A stretch of 64,000 nucleotides of DNA. Source: Siphonodentalium dalli (Eukaryota > Mollusca > Scaphopoda > Gadilida > Siphonodentaliidae). Below the pieces are notes generated by a model. That model made no database searches and was not told the DNA's origin. It was given only the letters and a program-made list of their open reading frames with translations. Both the position numbers and the translations under genes were made by a program. Numbering within the stretch: the first letter of the stretch is position 1; each line of letters starts with the position of its first letter. Of this stretch, positions 34,720-44,798 are shown in pieces. Location: positions 37,792,732 through 37,856,731 of the forward strand of contig CP136065.1 of the NCBI GenBank assembly GCA_032622095.1, read 5' to 3'.

Positions 34720-36240
34720 TCAGATAATCGCATCATATGCAAAAAACTCGCCATTCGCCAGTTCATTAAAGAAATCTGGAGCTTTGCTTTTTATCCCAGA
34801 TAATTTATTAACAATATTTTGACACTTATTGATTGGTGTACGATCCAGCAGGTTCATTTCTCGTACAAAATAATGCTGCAATTTTTTTTCTCTATATGCT
34901 TCAATTAGAACGTTTACTAAAGTTTCAAGGTTATTGAGTAATTTGTCGTTGGTCCAATCAGCAGGATCGGCACGTTCACACACCCAAAGGAAAGCTGTTC
35001 TCAGAAAATAAGATCTAATGTCATCGTCTTTGTCTTTTTCATCGTCGTCAACGGCGGATTCAACGCCGTATTTCACAAGGATTTTGAACGCCTTATAACA
35101 TAACTTTTGAACTTCACTCAAGCTTTGGCAAAGTTTGAATTCTGCCCGTGCAAATGATAGGTACCATTCCGATTCATCCGCATCATGCTTAGGTGACGGC
35201 TTCCCGACCAGGTTGAATCCCTCCTTTGCTATGATACAGACAGTCTTCTTTGACGGCCAATTCCGATCCCGACTGATCCATTCTTCAGCAGGTCTAGGCC
35301 AACCGCTGACATAGAATGCAGCAATCCAATCGACAGAGAACTTCGGCATAAAATCTGACAGTAATTTTGCAATAACTTTTGTCGGAAGTGTTGCACCATC
35401 TGACAATATATCATTCTTATATGGCAATAAATTTTTAATAACTTCTTTCTCAATTGAGGATCCAAAGAACGTCATTTTAAAAATTGATTGTTCCAAGGAG
35501 CCCCGATTAGTGTAAATGGTGTCTACGAGCAAAACGTCTGACAAGAATTTTGTAATATCTGTTTCCGGATCTGAAGTATCGAGCACCACGCTGAACAGAC
35601 CAATAAATTGAAGACCTATATGCAAAAACTGGTCCTTTTCGGCTTCGGAGTATTCTTCCTCCCATATTTTTATTTCTTTTAGATCAGTTTCTGTTGTGCC
35701 GTTATCTTGGGTCAGCTTCCCTCCGGTCTGTTTTATAGCTCTCTTCAGAAGATAAATACATTTGAAAATTTCGGGCAATTTGTGAAGCCACTCGTCAAAT
35801 TTGTAGCCCTGTATCCCCCCTTCTTGCCTATTATATTTATAGAGACCCGCTATTTCATATAATCTGAGACTCAGAGCTGACGTGTTGCTCAACATCATTG
35901 TCCTATTGACGAATGCTCCTCCATCTACAAGACATTTGCAATGGCAAGGAAATTTATCGTCGTATACAAAATTTGCTTCTTCAATTTTATTTTCAAGAAA
36001 ACTCTGACTGTTTGTAATCATAAAATCTATGTCGCCAATATCACCTTCTTTGCTAAGTTTTAAGCCATCGCGACTGCTCCCACAAACTGTAATTTGGTCC
36101 GGATTTGATCCTAATAACTCAAATCCAAACTTGGCTATGATCGCGATCCCTTTATTCAGTTTATATGATCTATTATCACCAACTTCTGCATTGAGGATCT
36201 TACGTGATATCAGCTCTGCTAAGTTAGCCATTTCACACAA
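34720..36240 (-). CDS. Mab-21/cGAS-like nucleotidyltransferase family protein, 506 aa
   Basis: The only convincing intact gene here, read as one uninterrupted frame from ATG (36240) to TGA. A second Met lies at residue 4. Residues 53-75 hold the nucleotidyltransferase signature: GSSRDG at 54-59 and GDIDFMI at 69-75, with D70 and D72 as likely metal ligands. D304, in VDWIAAF, is a candidate third acidic residue. Residues 303-330 (SGWPRPAEEWISRDRNWP) and 359-422 (WYLSFARAEFKL, SLSEVQKLCYKAFKILVK, SYFLRTAFLWVCE) match the Mab-21 C-terminal helical region, as does HYFVREMNLLD at 456-466. Known members include cGAS and the invertebrate cGLRs, which make cyclic dinucleotides on sensing nucleic acid, and Mab-21 proteins without known enzyme activity. 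Which applies here is not decidable by eye. No zinc-thumb motif of cGAS type, signal peptide or membrane segment is visible. Single-exon structure is unusual for an old host gene but occurs in this family. Confidence 0.88.
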   Translation of the reverse strand: MCEMANLAELISRKILNAEVGDNRSYKLNKGIAIIAKFGFELLGSNPDQITVCGSSRDGLKLSKEGDIGDIDFMITNSQSFLENKIEEANFVYDDKFPCHCKCLVDGGAFVNRTMMLSNTSALSLRLYEIAGLYKYNRQEGGIQGYKFDEWLHKLPEIFKCIYLLKRAIKQTGGKLTQDNGTTETDLKEIKIWEEEYSEAEKDQFLHIGLQFIGLFSVVLDTSDPETDITKFLSDVLLVDTIYTNRGSLEQSIFKMTFFGSSIEKEVIKNLLPYKNDILSDGATLPTKVIAKLLSDFMPKFSVDWIAAFYVSGWPRPAEEWISRDRNWPSKKTVCIIAKEGFNLVGKPSPKHDADESEWYLSFARAEFKLCQSLSEVQKLCYKAFKILVKYGVESAVDDDEKDKDDDIRSYFLRTAFLWVCERADPADWTNDKLLNNLETLVNVLIEAYREKKLQHYFVREMNLLDRTPINKCQNIVNKLSGIKSKAPDFFNELANGEFFAYDAII

Positions 36241-36424
36241 TATGTCAACGTACTGCCGGAGCTAATCTTCAGTGTCCAAATAAATGGAATTAACATAGCA
36301 GTGAACAGACAAGGCAGGTATCTGCGAGCTTGCGTTGTTAGTCGTTGAGTTTCCTGTAATTGGAAAACAATCACACACATATACACGATTCTAATGTTAA
36401 ATAACATATCATTTACTCACATAA
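36241..36424. other. 5' flank of the Mab-21-like gene
   Basis: Only 184 bases separate the start codon from the Helitron at 36425, so the core promoter must lie here or within the Helitron. No TATA box at a convincing distance is seen. Confidence 0.4.
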
Positions 36425-36479
36425 TCTATACTAATAACACTCAGTTGTGTTGTTCGTTTGTTTGTTTGTCCGCTTATAG

Positions 36480-37165
36480 GCGACCAAACGGCTGGAACAT
36501 CGGAGCTTGAAATGTGTATATAGGGGTAATTTGACTCGGGGAGCGTTATTATATATGTCCCGTTCACCTCAGATGTCTTAAAGGGGAAATAATAATTATT
36601 TTATATATAGTTTGGCTATAGGTGACCAAACGTTTGGATAGTCGGAGCTGTAAATTTGTATATAAGAGTAATTTGACCTGGAGAATCTTCCGTTGACCTC
36701 ATATTTCTTAACAGTGCAATAATAATTTATTTAACAAAATAATTAATTTTATCCCCAAAATAGTTGCAATCTTGTCGGTGAAAATTGAACAAAACTGAAG
36801 CACGGTGATAAATTGACCCGTAGCGTGTAATGATATAGATTATGTTGACCTCAGACGACATAAAGGGGCAAATATGAGCAATAAAGAGTGTTCTTTGTCA
36901 GCTTAGAAGATATGTATGAAAATTGGCACAGATGGGTAACATGGCCAGGGGATTATCATGGAAAGGCACATTTGATCTCAGATGACATAAAGGGGACTAA
37001 TAAATTATATGATCAATAAAGAGCGTTTATTATCAGCCCAGACGATATGTGGGTCAATTGGTGCACAAAAGTAAAACTACGCGCGGATTGTCACGGGATA
37101 GGTGCTCATATGACTTAGAGAGGCACTAATAAATGGCAATAAATAACGTATATTATCAACATAAA
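36480..37165 (+). repeat. degenerate tandem repeat of about 135 bp inside the Helitron
   Basis: Shared landmarks per unit are GACCAAACG or a derivative, GTAATTTGAC, TTGACCTCAGA, TTAAAGGGG and ACTAATAA. Units become more diverged towards the right. Confidence 0.7.
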
Positions 37166-37194
37166 ATATATATTTAACTTTACCCGGAAAGTCA

Positions 37195-38480
37195 TGCAAT
37201 ATGGGATGTTATATTCATCAAACTTAATATCTTACTTTATGCAGATGATACAATTATTTAAGCTGAATCTTCAGATGAACAACAGTTAGTATTTAACGCA
37301 TTCTCTGGGAGCTAAAGATTAATGTAGAGAAAAGCAAAACGATAATCTTTGGAAGAGGAAGACGTTGTATAAAAAAGTATTTATTGTCAATGGCAGAATA
37401 ATTGAAACTGTTGATGAATTCAAATACCTTGGTGTTTTATTCTCGAAGACAGGTACATTCTTCAAAGCGAAAAACCAGCTAATATCCCAGGCAAATAAGC
37501 CCATGTTTTCTGCTATTCGTCTTTGTAGACAGAATAGGTTAACTCTCGATTGTCCGTTTGATCTTTTTGATAAGTTAATTCTCCCCATAATTACATATGG
37601 ATGTGAGGTGTGGGCCACACTAATACAAATATGATTGATCAATTATATATGAAATTCTTGAAATTCATATTAAAACTAAGGAATAACGCTTGTGATGCCA
37701 TGATATATGGCGAGACAGGCAGATTCCCTATTTCTATATCTATAAAACTCCAGATGATTAAATATTGGGCCAAAGTTGTTACTGGACCTGATAGAAAGCT
37801 GTCTCGTATATTATTTGAATACATGTATGTGCATCATAATATGCATATGTAAAAATACCCGTGGCTACAAGGAATTCAAGATATATTGAATTAATGTGGC
37901 TTATCCCATATTTGGTATAACTACCAGAATGTATCTGTGGATAGCTTAGCAAAGCAAAACAAACCTGGATGTCTAATGTATGAACTCACCAAAAGCTGAC
38001 ACGTATAGGGTTTATAAAGAGACATTTGGTATGGAAAAGTATCTCCTTAGCTTAGACTATGCAAATTCTATATCTATGCTGAGATTCAGAATCTCAAATC
38101 ATAAGCTTCCCATTGAAACTGGCCGCTGGTCGAGAACTCCGATGAATGAACGTTTATGCACTTTGTGTGATTTAGGTGAAATTGGTGATGAATATCACTA
38201 TATTTGTAGATGCCGTGTCTTATCAGATAAGAGGCTACAATATTTGGACAAAGAATTTAGAAACAGACCCAGTGTTTTTAAGTTTAAAGAACTAATGATG
38301 CGAACCGATGTTAAGTCCATGAATTCTCTCAGTAGGTTTTTTAGGGTGATCGATCGGCTATTCAGTCATTGACAATTTGTTGTAGCTGGGTGGGCGATCC
38401 GCCGCCCTGAGAGATTTGCTGGGGGAGTCCATGGATGTCCTGTGGGACCAATTGACACCCAATCAATGAAATAAATATAT
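37195..38480 (+). pseudogene. LINE reverse transcriptase C-terminal half, decayed
   Basis: The frame LNILLYADDTII (YADD at 37238-37249) holds the catalytic block of a reverse transcriptase. KINVEKSKTIIFGRG follows, then, after a frame change, DEFKYLGVLFSKTG and LILPIITYGCEVW. At 37980-38372 a further frame reads LRFRISNHKLPIETGRW and the zinc-knuckle-like LCTLCDL...GDEYHYICRC. A short 3' region ends in AATAAATATATATATA near 38480. Several frame breaks show it is inactive. It is a non-LTR element resembling the one at 25265-26000; clade not resolved. Confidence 0.85.
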
Positions 38481-38486
38481 ATATAA

Positions 38487-39290
38487 GTGTGTATCACTAA
38501 AGTTGCCTTATTTCAAGTCGCATACCACTAAAGTATCGGTGGCCCACACTAACTGACAGTAACAATTAGTAATCTATTTTAAGGCATATTTATTGATTTA
38601 TTAGTTTCCTAATTTAATATTAAAAAAAAGAAGAAAAAAGCTATTATTATCCTAATCGAAATGAGGTTACTATCGACGTTTACTAATAATACGTAAATCC
38701 ACACGTGCTGTAGTATTTCTGACAAACAAACACGTAAATATTATATTTATCAACAAATGTGTAAAATCACACTGTTGTAGTATTTCTGGTCCTATTGATA
38801 ACAAAACGTAAATTTTTATTCGCCTAGTTCAGGGCACCCGATATCGTAAAGCCATTTTGATTGGTAACCTGTGTACCTTATTTGAATAAGATGCTACGAT
38901 GGTGCATTCTGGGACTGATTAATTATAGTCTGTATATGGATTATATCGACTTCAGAAGACAACATTGACATACTTTTAAATTATATATAGTCTTTTTCTG
39001 TAATAACGAACCGTACGTTCTGAAATGTTGGAATGGGCTACCGATACAACCACATATTTTATGCTACATGAGCATTATATATACACTTACCGGTATAATT
39101 ACAGTTAGTTATACTCAATTGTGCCGAATTTATCTATTTGCTACGTAATTATCTATATACAACCTACATACCCCTGTCTTACAGGGACGCCGCTAATTTA
39201 ATTTATTTTTGTAATTCTTTTTCACCATTTGTACCACGATTGTGGTTTATGTGAATAAACAATTTGACTTGACTTGACTTACCCCAGGTG
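38487..39290. other. unassigned part of the Helitron body
   Basis: AT-rich sequence ending with AATAAACAATTTGACTTGAC, which looks like a LINE-type 3' tail with a TTGAC microsatellite. No coding frame seen. Confidence 0.4.
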
Positions 39291-39373
39291 ACTAATAATA
39301 ATTTAAAATGACTTGAATGGCCACTAATAAATTTCGCATTCTTCACCCGAGCAACGCCGAGTACCCCAGCTAG

Positions 39374-40064
39374 TATCTAATATATTCACCAAAAGCAACA
39401 AAAATGAAAGTGTCAATGACATGGGCCGCACCCGGAAGAAATTGTTACTGAAACGATATTGGTGTCATTCGATGCGGTAAATTAAAATAGATTAACATAT
39501 CCAAATTCCAAGAAAATCAAAATAGGGGAAAATGTGTCAGAGCTTCTCAACGCCATGCAGACAACGTTTCTACTAAAAATAAATATTTTTTGGAAACATG
39601 GTTATGTCGCCGATTTCACAGTTGTTTGTAGTAAATAAAGGTCGCGAAATCAGAGTATATGAGCTATAATAGAGTGACGCGGACATAAAATAATACAATC
39701 ACGGCCATTAAATGGCTGTCAACATATTTGATAACCATATGGGTGTGCAAATATGCATGCATGGGTAATGTGCCATTCCGTTGGCATGTATCTGTAAAGA
39801 TACACATATCACCATAGCATATCAATTGTAATAACTTATCGATCACTACAAACCAAGACAGACCCAATTATTTACGTCTAAAATAAGTGTTCTGCTTTGA
39901 ATACTTCCAACAGTTGGGCCAACAAATTTTATTTCGGGTATGCAATTGACAAAGTACTATTTCGCCATGTTGCGTGTTGTATTGTCGTTTGGTAATGGTT
40001 AATTATTTAATAAATTGCCAACACTGAAGTGCATACACTTATAGTATAAATATTAGTTACAGTT
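39374..40064. other. no gene recognised
   Basis: Short frames only. I see no repeat boundary. Confidence 0.4.
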
Positions 40065-40694
40065 CAGGCCCCTGTTTCACGAAGCAAGGTCATAAGATTA
40101 TCTTATGATGGACTTAATCTAAGATCTAAGGTGGATCTTATGATGTTACTTTTCCGTTTCACGAACGCGTTTCATAAAACAATCTTAAGTCCATCTTAAG
40201 TAGGAAGTTAAGTTCGCGCGCTTTTAGACTGGCTCTCGACAATTTATTACAGCTATGCGCAGAAAATATATCAAATTATAACATAATAATATAGAAAGGC
40301 AAGTAAACAATAATAATAGCCGACATCAGCATTTATCAAACAGCTGAGTATAAATCATTCAATATTATCCTCGATGTGAAAATGTTCGGACCAATTGTCT
40401 CAACCTGATTATTGTCTACAGTACGATTGTGTGATTTGAATCACAAATGATGTCAAACTCTATGGAAATATATTAGATCCCATCCACATTTCGGACCAAA
40501 TGCGGATCATAATGTAGGTCTTAACTTTAAGATTATCTTAAGACACCTCACACCAGTCTTAAAGTTAAGACCAAAGTTAAGACCATCTTAAGTTAAGACC
40601 TTGTTCGCGAAAGGCACTTATGACTGAAGTTTGAACTTATGACCATCTTAAGTCCCAACTATGTCATAAGTTGCCTTCATGAAACAGGGCCCAG
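40065..40694. mobile_element. TIR element, about 624 bp
   Basis: The left end is GCCCCTGTTTCACGAAG (from 40068) and the right end CTTCATGAAACAGGGCC (to 40691), imperfect inverted repeats. CAG lies on both sides and could be a 3-bp target duplication. The interior has several short inverted phrases such as TCTTAAGTTAAGACC and AAGTCCATCTTAAG. No transposase is visible. Confidence 0.65.
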
Positions 40695-40725
40695 GGATAT
40701 TCAACACTTTCCGTTATAACAAACC

Positions 40726-40856
40726 TTAGAGCACAATCCCATTGTTGCAATCGTTCCCTGATTTTTGGTAAAGCACACCAATTCCCAAGGCTGGCGAAGT
40801 AATAGTTCAGTGATTATCCCATTGTTAGGCACACGCAACTCATAACAGACAAATCG
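40726..40856 (-). mobile_element. 342-bp MITE family, split copy, first part
   Basis: It matches the reverse complement of 1811-2152 from its terminus TTAGAGC. It stops at the target duplication of the inserted element and continues at 43277. Confidence 0.8.
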
Positions 40857-41785
40857 CACGGGGGTGATTCTCCATTAAATGAACAATTTCGTCCAGAAAA
40901 TTATGGGGGGAAAAAGTTTGTCACATGCCGATGAATTTTATGTGAGTATGTAGCACAGATATTGGTGACCACGAAAATGACATTTGGCAAAGTTATAGGG
41001 CCAGGTCAAGGTCAATCAAGGTCGTTCATTACAGCATGTGCCAATGACGTTTTTTGGGGTTGAATCAGGGCAACGTTATTGTCAAATTCGCTCTTTCTCC
41101 AAAACTTGTTGACATGTGCCCTTTAATAGTTGAATTATCGTTATGAGTATATATTGTTTGACTAGCCGATGTTGTATCCGTCCAAACGACGTATTGCGTA
41201 GCTCCGCACGTTGAGACGTCTATGAGATACAGCCATTTGAATATACGTGGTGGAAATTGATGTGCTTTGTGGGCGTGACTTAGAGTTCAAACTCTCTGAG
41301 AGGTCAACGAATACAGCGTTCAGATATGATAATTGGAAACAGATTTTGATCGCATAAAAGGCGATTCCTATCAAGTCGGGCATGCCCTGGTCCCTCGTAT
41401 ACTTGGTGTGACTCCAAACGATCGAGGAAATCTGATGTAGACAACGTGAACATACATCAATCAAAGTATGTTCCCCAAGGGGTTCGCCAAATTGCAATGA
41501 TAATTTAGAGTAGAAAACATTGTCGATGGATTTCTCTTACATGTTTCAAGATATTGAATTGAAATTTGGTATTTAGGGGTTTCTCGTCAGTGAGATATTC
41601 TGATGGTCCAAAATGTGTATTTTTAGCCGTTGCTATAACACACGAGCCGGAAATCGCCCCGCACGCAGAACGATTGTTGAAAAGTACGGAAATAATTGAC
41701 TTTCAAACTGCCATCTGCTTCTCACTGAGATTGTTTGATGTAAACGTCAATCCATTTAGAGAATTCGTTAGATTCCGTTGATCAC

Positions 41786-41837
41786 CCCCCCCCCCCCCAC
41801 CACTCATTCACTCACCACCCCCCCCCCCCCCGCCCCC
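41786..41837. repeat. C-rich tract
   Basis: Two runs of more than ten C residues, separated by CACCACTCATTCACTCACC-like sequence, lie inside the 2408-bp transposon. Confidence 0.8.
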
Positions 41838-42466
41838 GATTTTATATAAACGCACTAAAACTAATCCACATGTCATATTTGTTCTTTTTATATACACCCA
41901 GATCATCCCTTAAAGACACGGTTGGCCTTGGCGGTGGGTATCCTGTGAAAATATCTCCACCCGTCAAAAACCGCCACAAACAGAAAGGACATAAAAATGT
42001 AGATAGACTTTGTCCGTATACAAATAAGAAATATCGCATAAACAGTATGTTATGGTCATTTGTTTGACCATTGTTATGTAAACAAAAGCATAAAAAGTTA
42101 CTTTTCTGGTGTTTGTTTATATTATGATGGTAAACATAAAGAGCGTTCTTTGTTGGTGAATACCTGATATGGAACGAATAAAGAGCGTTTATGCCATTTG
42201 TGTGTGATTAGCCAGAAGCATTGTGCTGTCTTCTGTAACACAATCAGGCTCCTGCTTAGGTAAAATATAGTAGGTCTGTATGATAACATGCTGTTTACGC
42301 GATGGTCATGGTATATATGAACGGAACTGTATGCGTTTTAATGTTTTTCTGTTTACGGTGTTTGGAACAAATATGAATATTTTCGACAATTAAGGCCGCA
42401 CGTGCCTTTAACATGTTTTATTTGTTAGATCGTGTTTGCGTCTCTGGATATTTCAAAATTAAAATT

Positions 42467-42522
42467 GCGTCATTACCCAAACAGAAGGGGTGTTTGGGTA
42501 ATGACGCGTTTGGGTAATGACG
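42467..42522. repeat. palindrome plus direct copy of a TTTGGGTAATGACG motif
   Basis: GCGTCATTACCCAAAC (42467-42482) is perfectly complemented at 42492-42507 and followed by another direct copy. Further copies occur near 42670 (one base changed) and 42857, all inside the 2408-bp transposon. Confidence 0.75.
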
Positions 42523-43276
42523 ATTTTCGTTTCAGCGCGCTCTTATATTTTGAATATCCATCACCTATGAAAATGAACTAGTTTATGAACAAACAACCGC
42601 TGTGAGCTTTCGAAAAAAACTTTTAATCGTTCGCCTACAGCATGTAACATTCAAATGCATGGTCTGCGTTTGTGTAATGACGCTGAATAAACATACGCTA
42701 GCGATTTCTAGTTTCAAAGGTTGATTTTGAAAAATTATTCAAGGAAACATAACCTGGGTTTATTTTTTCTAGACATTAAAGGATATTTACTCCACGATGC
42801 AACCATAGATATGAACAAGCTATGTTTCTGGTGAAAATATCAGCCGTCTTTATCGTGCGTTTGGGTAATGATTCTATATAACGGGACATGCTTTTGGAAG
42901 ACTTCACATGCTTTCCACTAACTAAATATTTAATTTCATAAAAATTATATGAATTGCATGGCGTTCAGTGCAAAATTCCGCACAAGAATATTAATTGGTT
43001 TAAAGATAAATCGTTCGGTGGCGAATGGGAACAATCAGGGAAGTTGAATGCCTTGATTTGGGACATGCTGTTTCGGGGTACGTAGCCTGTAATATACACA
43101 TGGCATATATGTTGTCACACGTCCATACTAAACCCGAAATGTCTCTAATAAATGCCTGTATCGTGAGCTACAAGATCACTACCATCACTTTTATGTATGG
43201 TGGCCATTGCTTTTCATAGGATGAACTAATAACGCAGGACATGGGTTTGCTCGTTTACGGGAGAATCACCCACGGG

Positions 43277-43447
43277 CGCTTCAAATTAGGACCAGTACGT
43301 GTTGTTTCGGACATATCTATTCACATTCAACGGCGATCAGTTCATGTTAATCAAGTTGTTGGGCGTGGCTAACCGGCTATTGTGTCCAATCGCGGCCAGC
43401 GCACGAATTGTTTGTCGTGGTCAAAACACGCTCAACGACACATTTAC
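43277..43447 (-). mobile_element. 342-bp MITE family, split copy, second part
   Basis: It continues the match to the reverse complement of 1811-2152 to within about 45 bases of the other terminus, which is lost or diverged. Confidence 0.8.
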
Positions 43448-43708
43448 TTTTTAGAGACAAGCTGTGTGTCACTTTACTGAATCAGTACAAATTGATCAGT
43501 GGGTATTATGGCATTGTTCAATCTGGAAGCATGTGACAATCATCTACTATTGGCGATAATTCCACGTCGAGTGAACAATTTAAACAAAGATAACAATGGG
43601 ATTCAGCGGGCTCACCACTTTTGGGATCTTTAGGGATTTAGTTCCGACTCTAATTTGATCGAGATCCGACACTATTCCGATTTTTTCAAAACTTTTGAGA
43701 AGTTTTTG

Positions 43709-43736
43709 ATGCCGAAAAAACCGAGACGGATGGAAG
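43709..43736 (+). CDS. possible first coding exon (MPKKPRRME-)
   Basis: ATG followed by MPKKPRRME runs into a strong donor AAG/GTGAGT at 43736-43737. The 5' side is unremarkable, and no downstream exon was found by eye before the window fills with foldback repeats. The donor is near consensus, but the exon is too short to identify a product. It may be chance. Confidence 0.18.
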
Positions 43737-43739
43737 GTG

Positions 43740-44270
43740 AGTCTCTCGATATTTATTCGATGAGTATACTATTTATCGGTTTCGTACTGTTTTGTTAGCT
43801 ATGTTCGATCCCGCAATTTAGGTAATATATATATATATTGACCACCACTGAAACACGCGCTTACCTATGTGATTTACCATTGAGACTTTGCATTCTGTTT
43901 ATTACAAAAAACGAAGCTATTTCGATTTATATCTCAAGGGTATGCTCTTTATAAACGGCTCAAGCATCAACGATTAACACGTGCATTGATCATTCAGTCT
44001 GTCTAAGCTTCACAACAAAATCTCCAAAATGGGTCCGATCAACTCGTCAGTGATTGCGACACTTTCGTTCTGTTAGAAATGAGTGTATTATGTTCGCATG
44101 CATGATGTGAGAGGTTCAGTTTAGGCTTATTATCGTGTTTCTACTTATGACTGATTGTCTAATCCCGTTTGGACAAACAATCGGCATTGTAGAACATTCG
44201 CTATGTCACTTCCCTCACAAAGGTGACTTTCATTCCTTATTCCTTATCTCTTATTCGAGTTTTTATATTT
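43740..44270. other. no gene recognised
   Basis: AT-rich sequence with a short TA run at about 43830. Nothing else seen. Confidence 0.4.
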
Positions 44271-44285
44271 CGCAAAATAAAGAGT

Positions 44286-44695
44286 GTTGTAGGGTGCCCC
44301 ATCCAAGACCCTCTTTCCACACACCCAACCGGATCCAAAATGGCCGCTGTCCAGCGGGGTTCAAATAGGGCCCCTTGACCGATTTAGTTCAAATAAAGGA
44401 TGTTGTATGGTGGCCCAAGACATTCTAAATATTCACCGTACACACCCACCCGATCCAAAACGGCCGGCATCCAAAGGGGTCAAATAGGACACCCAAGCTA
44501 TTTCTCGGCCCATTGACTGACTTAGGTAAAAGAAAGGGGGCATCGTAGGGTGGCTCCAAGACATTCTACTTATTTGACCTAAATCGGTCAAAGGTCCGAG
44601 AAATGGCATGGGTGCCCTATTTGAACCCTTCTGAGCGGCAGCCATTTTGGATAGTGTCAGGTGATTATTTAGAATGTCTTGGGGCCACCCTACAT
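44286..44695. mobile_element. foldback element, about 410 bp
   Basis: Left phrases GTAGGGTGCCCCATCC, CCAAAATGGCCGCTG and GGGTTCAAATAGGG recur, inverted and in mirrored order, on the right up to 44695. Internal copies also occur near 44400-44480 and 44540-44640. The arms are imperfect and partly duplicated. Confidence 0.65.
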
Positions 44696-44798
44696 TGTGT
44701 ATCTTAGGTATCTAGACATTAAATATTTACAATGTAACAAACTACGGGGCAAACGCCTCCATTTTTAAATAACAATTAATTCCGTATTTAAACTAATT

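Larger units (their letters stand above)
36425..39373 (+). mobile_element. complete non-autonomous Helitron, 2.9 kb, with LINE debris inside
   Basis: The left end is TCTATACTAATAACAC preceded by A. The right end has a hairpin-like CCCGAGCAACGCCGAG (39346-39361), then ACCCCAGCTAG ending at 39373 and followed by T. Helitrons insert between A and T, as seen here. The body has about five degenerate units of roughly 135 bp (36480-37165), a LINE fragment (37195-38480), and a second tail-like sequence with repeated TTGACTTGACTT at 39264-39280. The same 5' block occurs at 28486. Confidence 0.75.
40857..43276. mobile_element. 2408-bp transposon inserted in a MITE, 6-bp target duplication
   Basis: The ends are GGTGATTCTCC (40863-40873) and GGAGAATCACC (43260-43270), exact 11-base inverted repeats. 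CACGGG borders both sides (40857-40862 and 43271-43276). The interrupted MITE continues exactly on both sides, which proves the boundaries. No frame above 111 codons and no transposase motif are seen, so it is non-autonomous. The superfamily is not clear from a 6-bp duplication alone. Confidence 0.85.

Noticed and set aside
33436-34822. Phe/Tyr-rich plus-strand frames (81, 64 and 130 codons)
   Set aside because: They come from the T-rich degenerate repeats opposite the Mab-21-like gene and its 3' flank.
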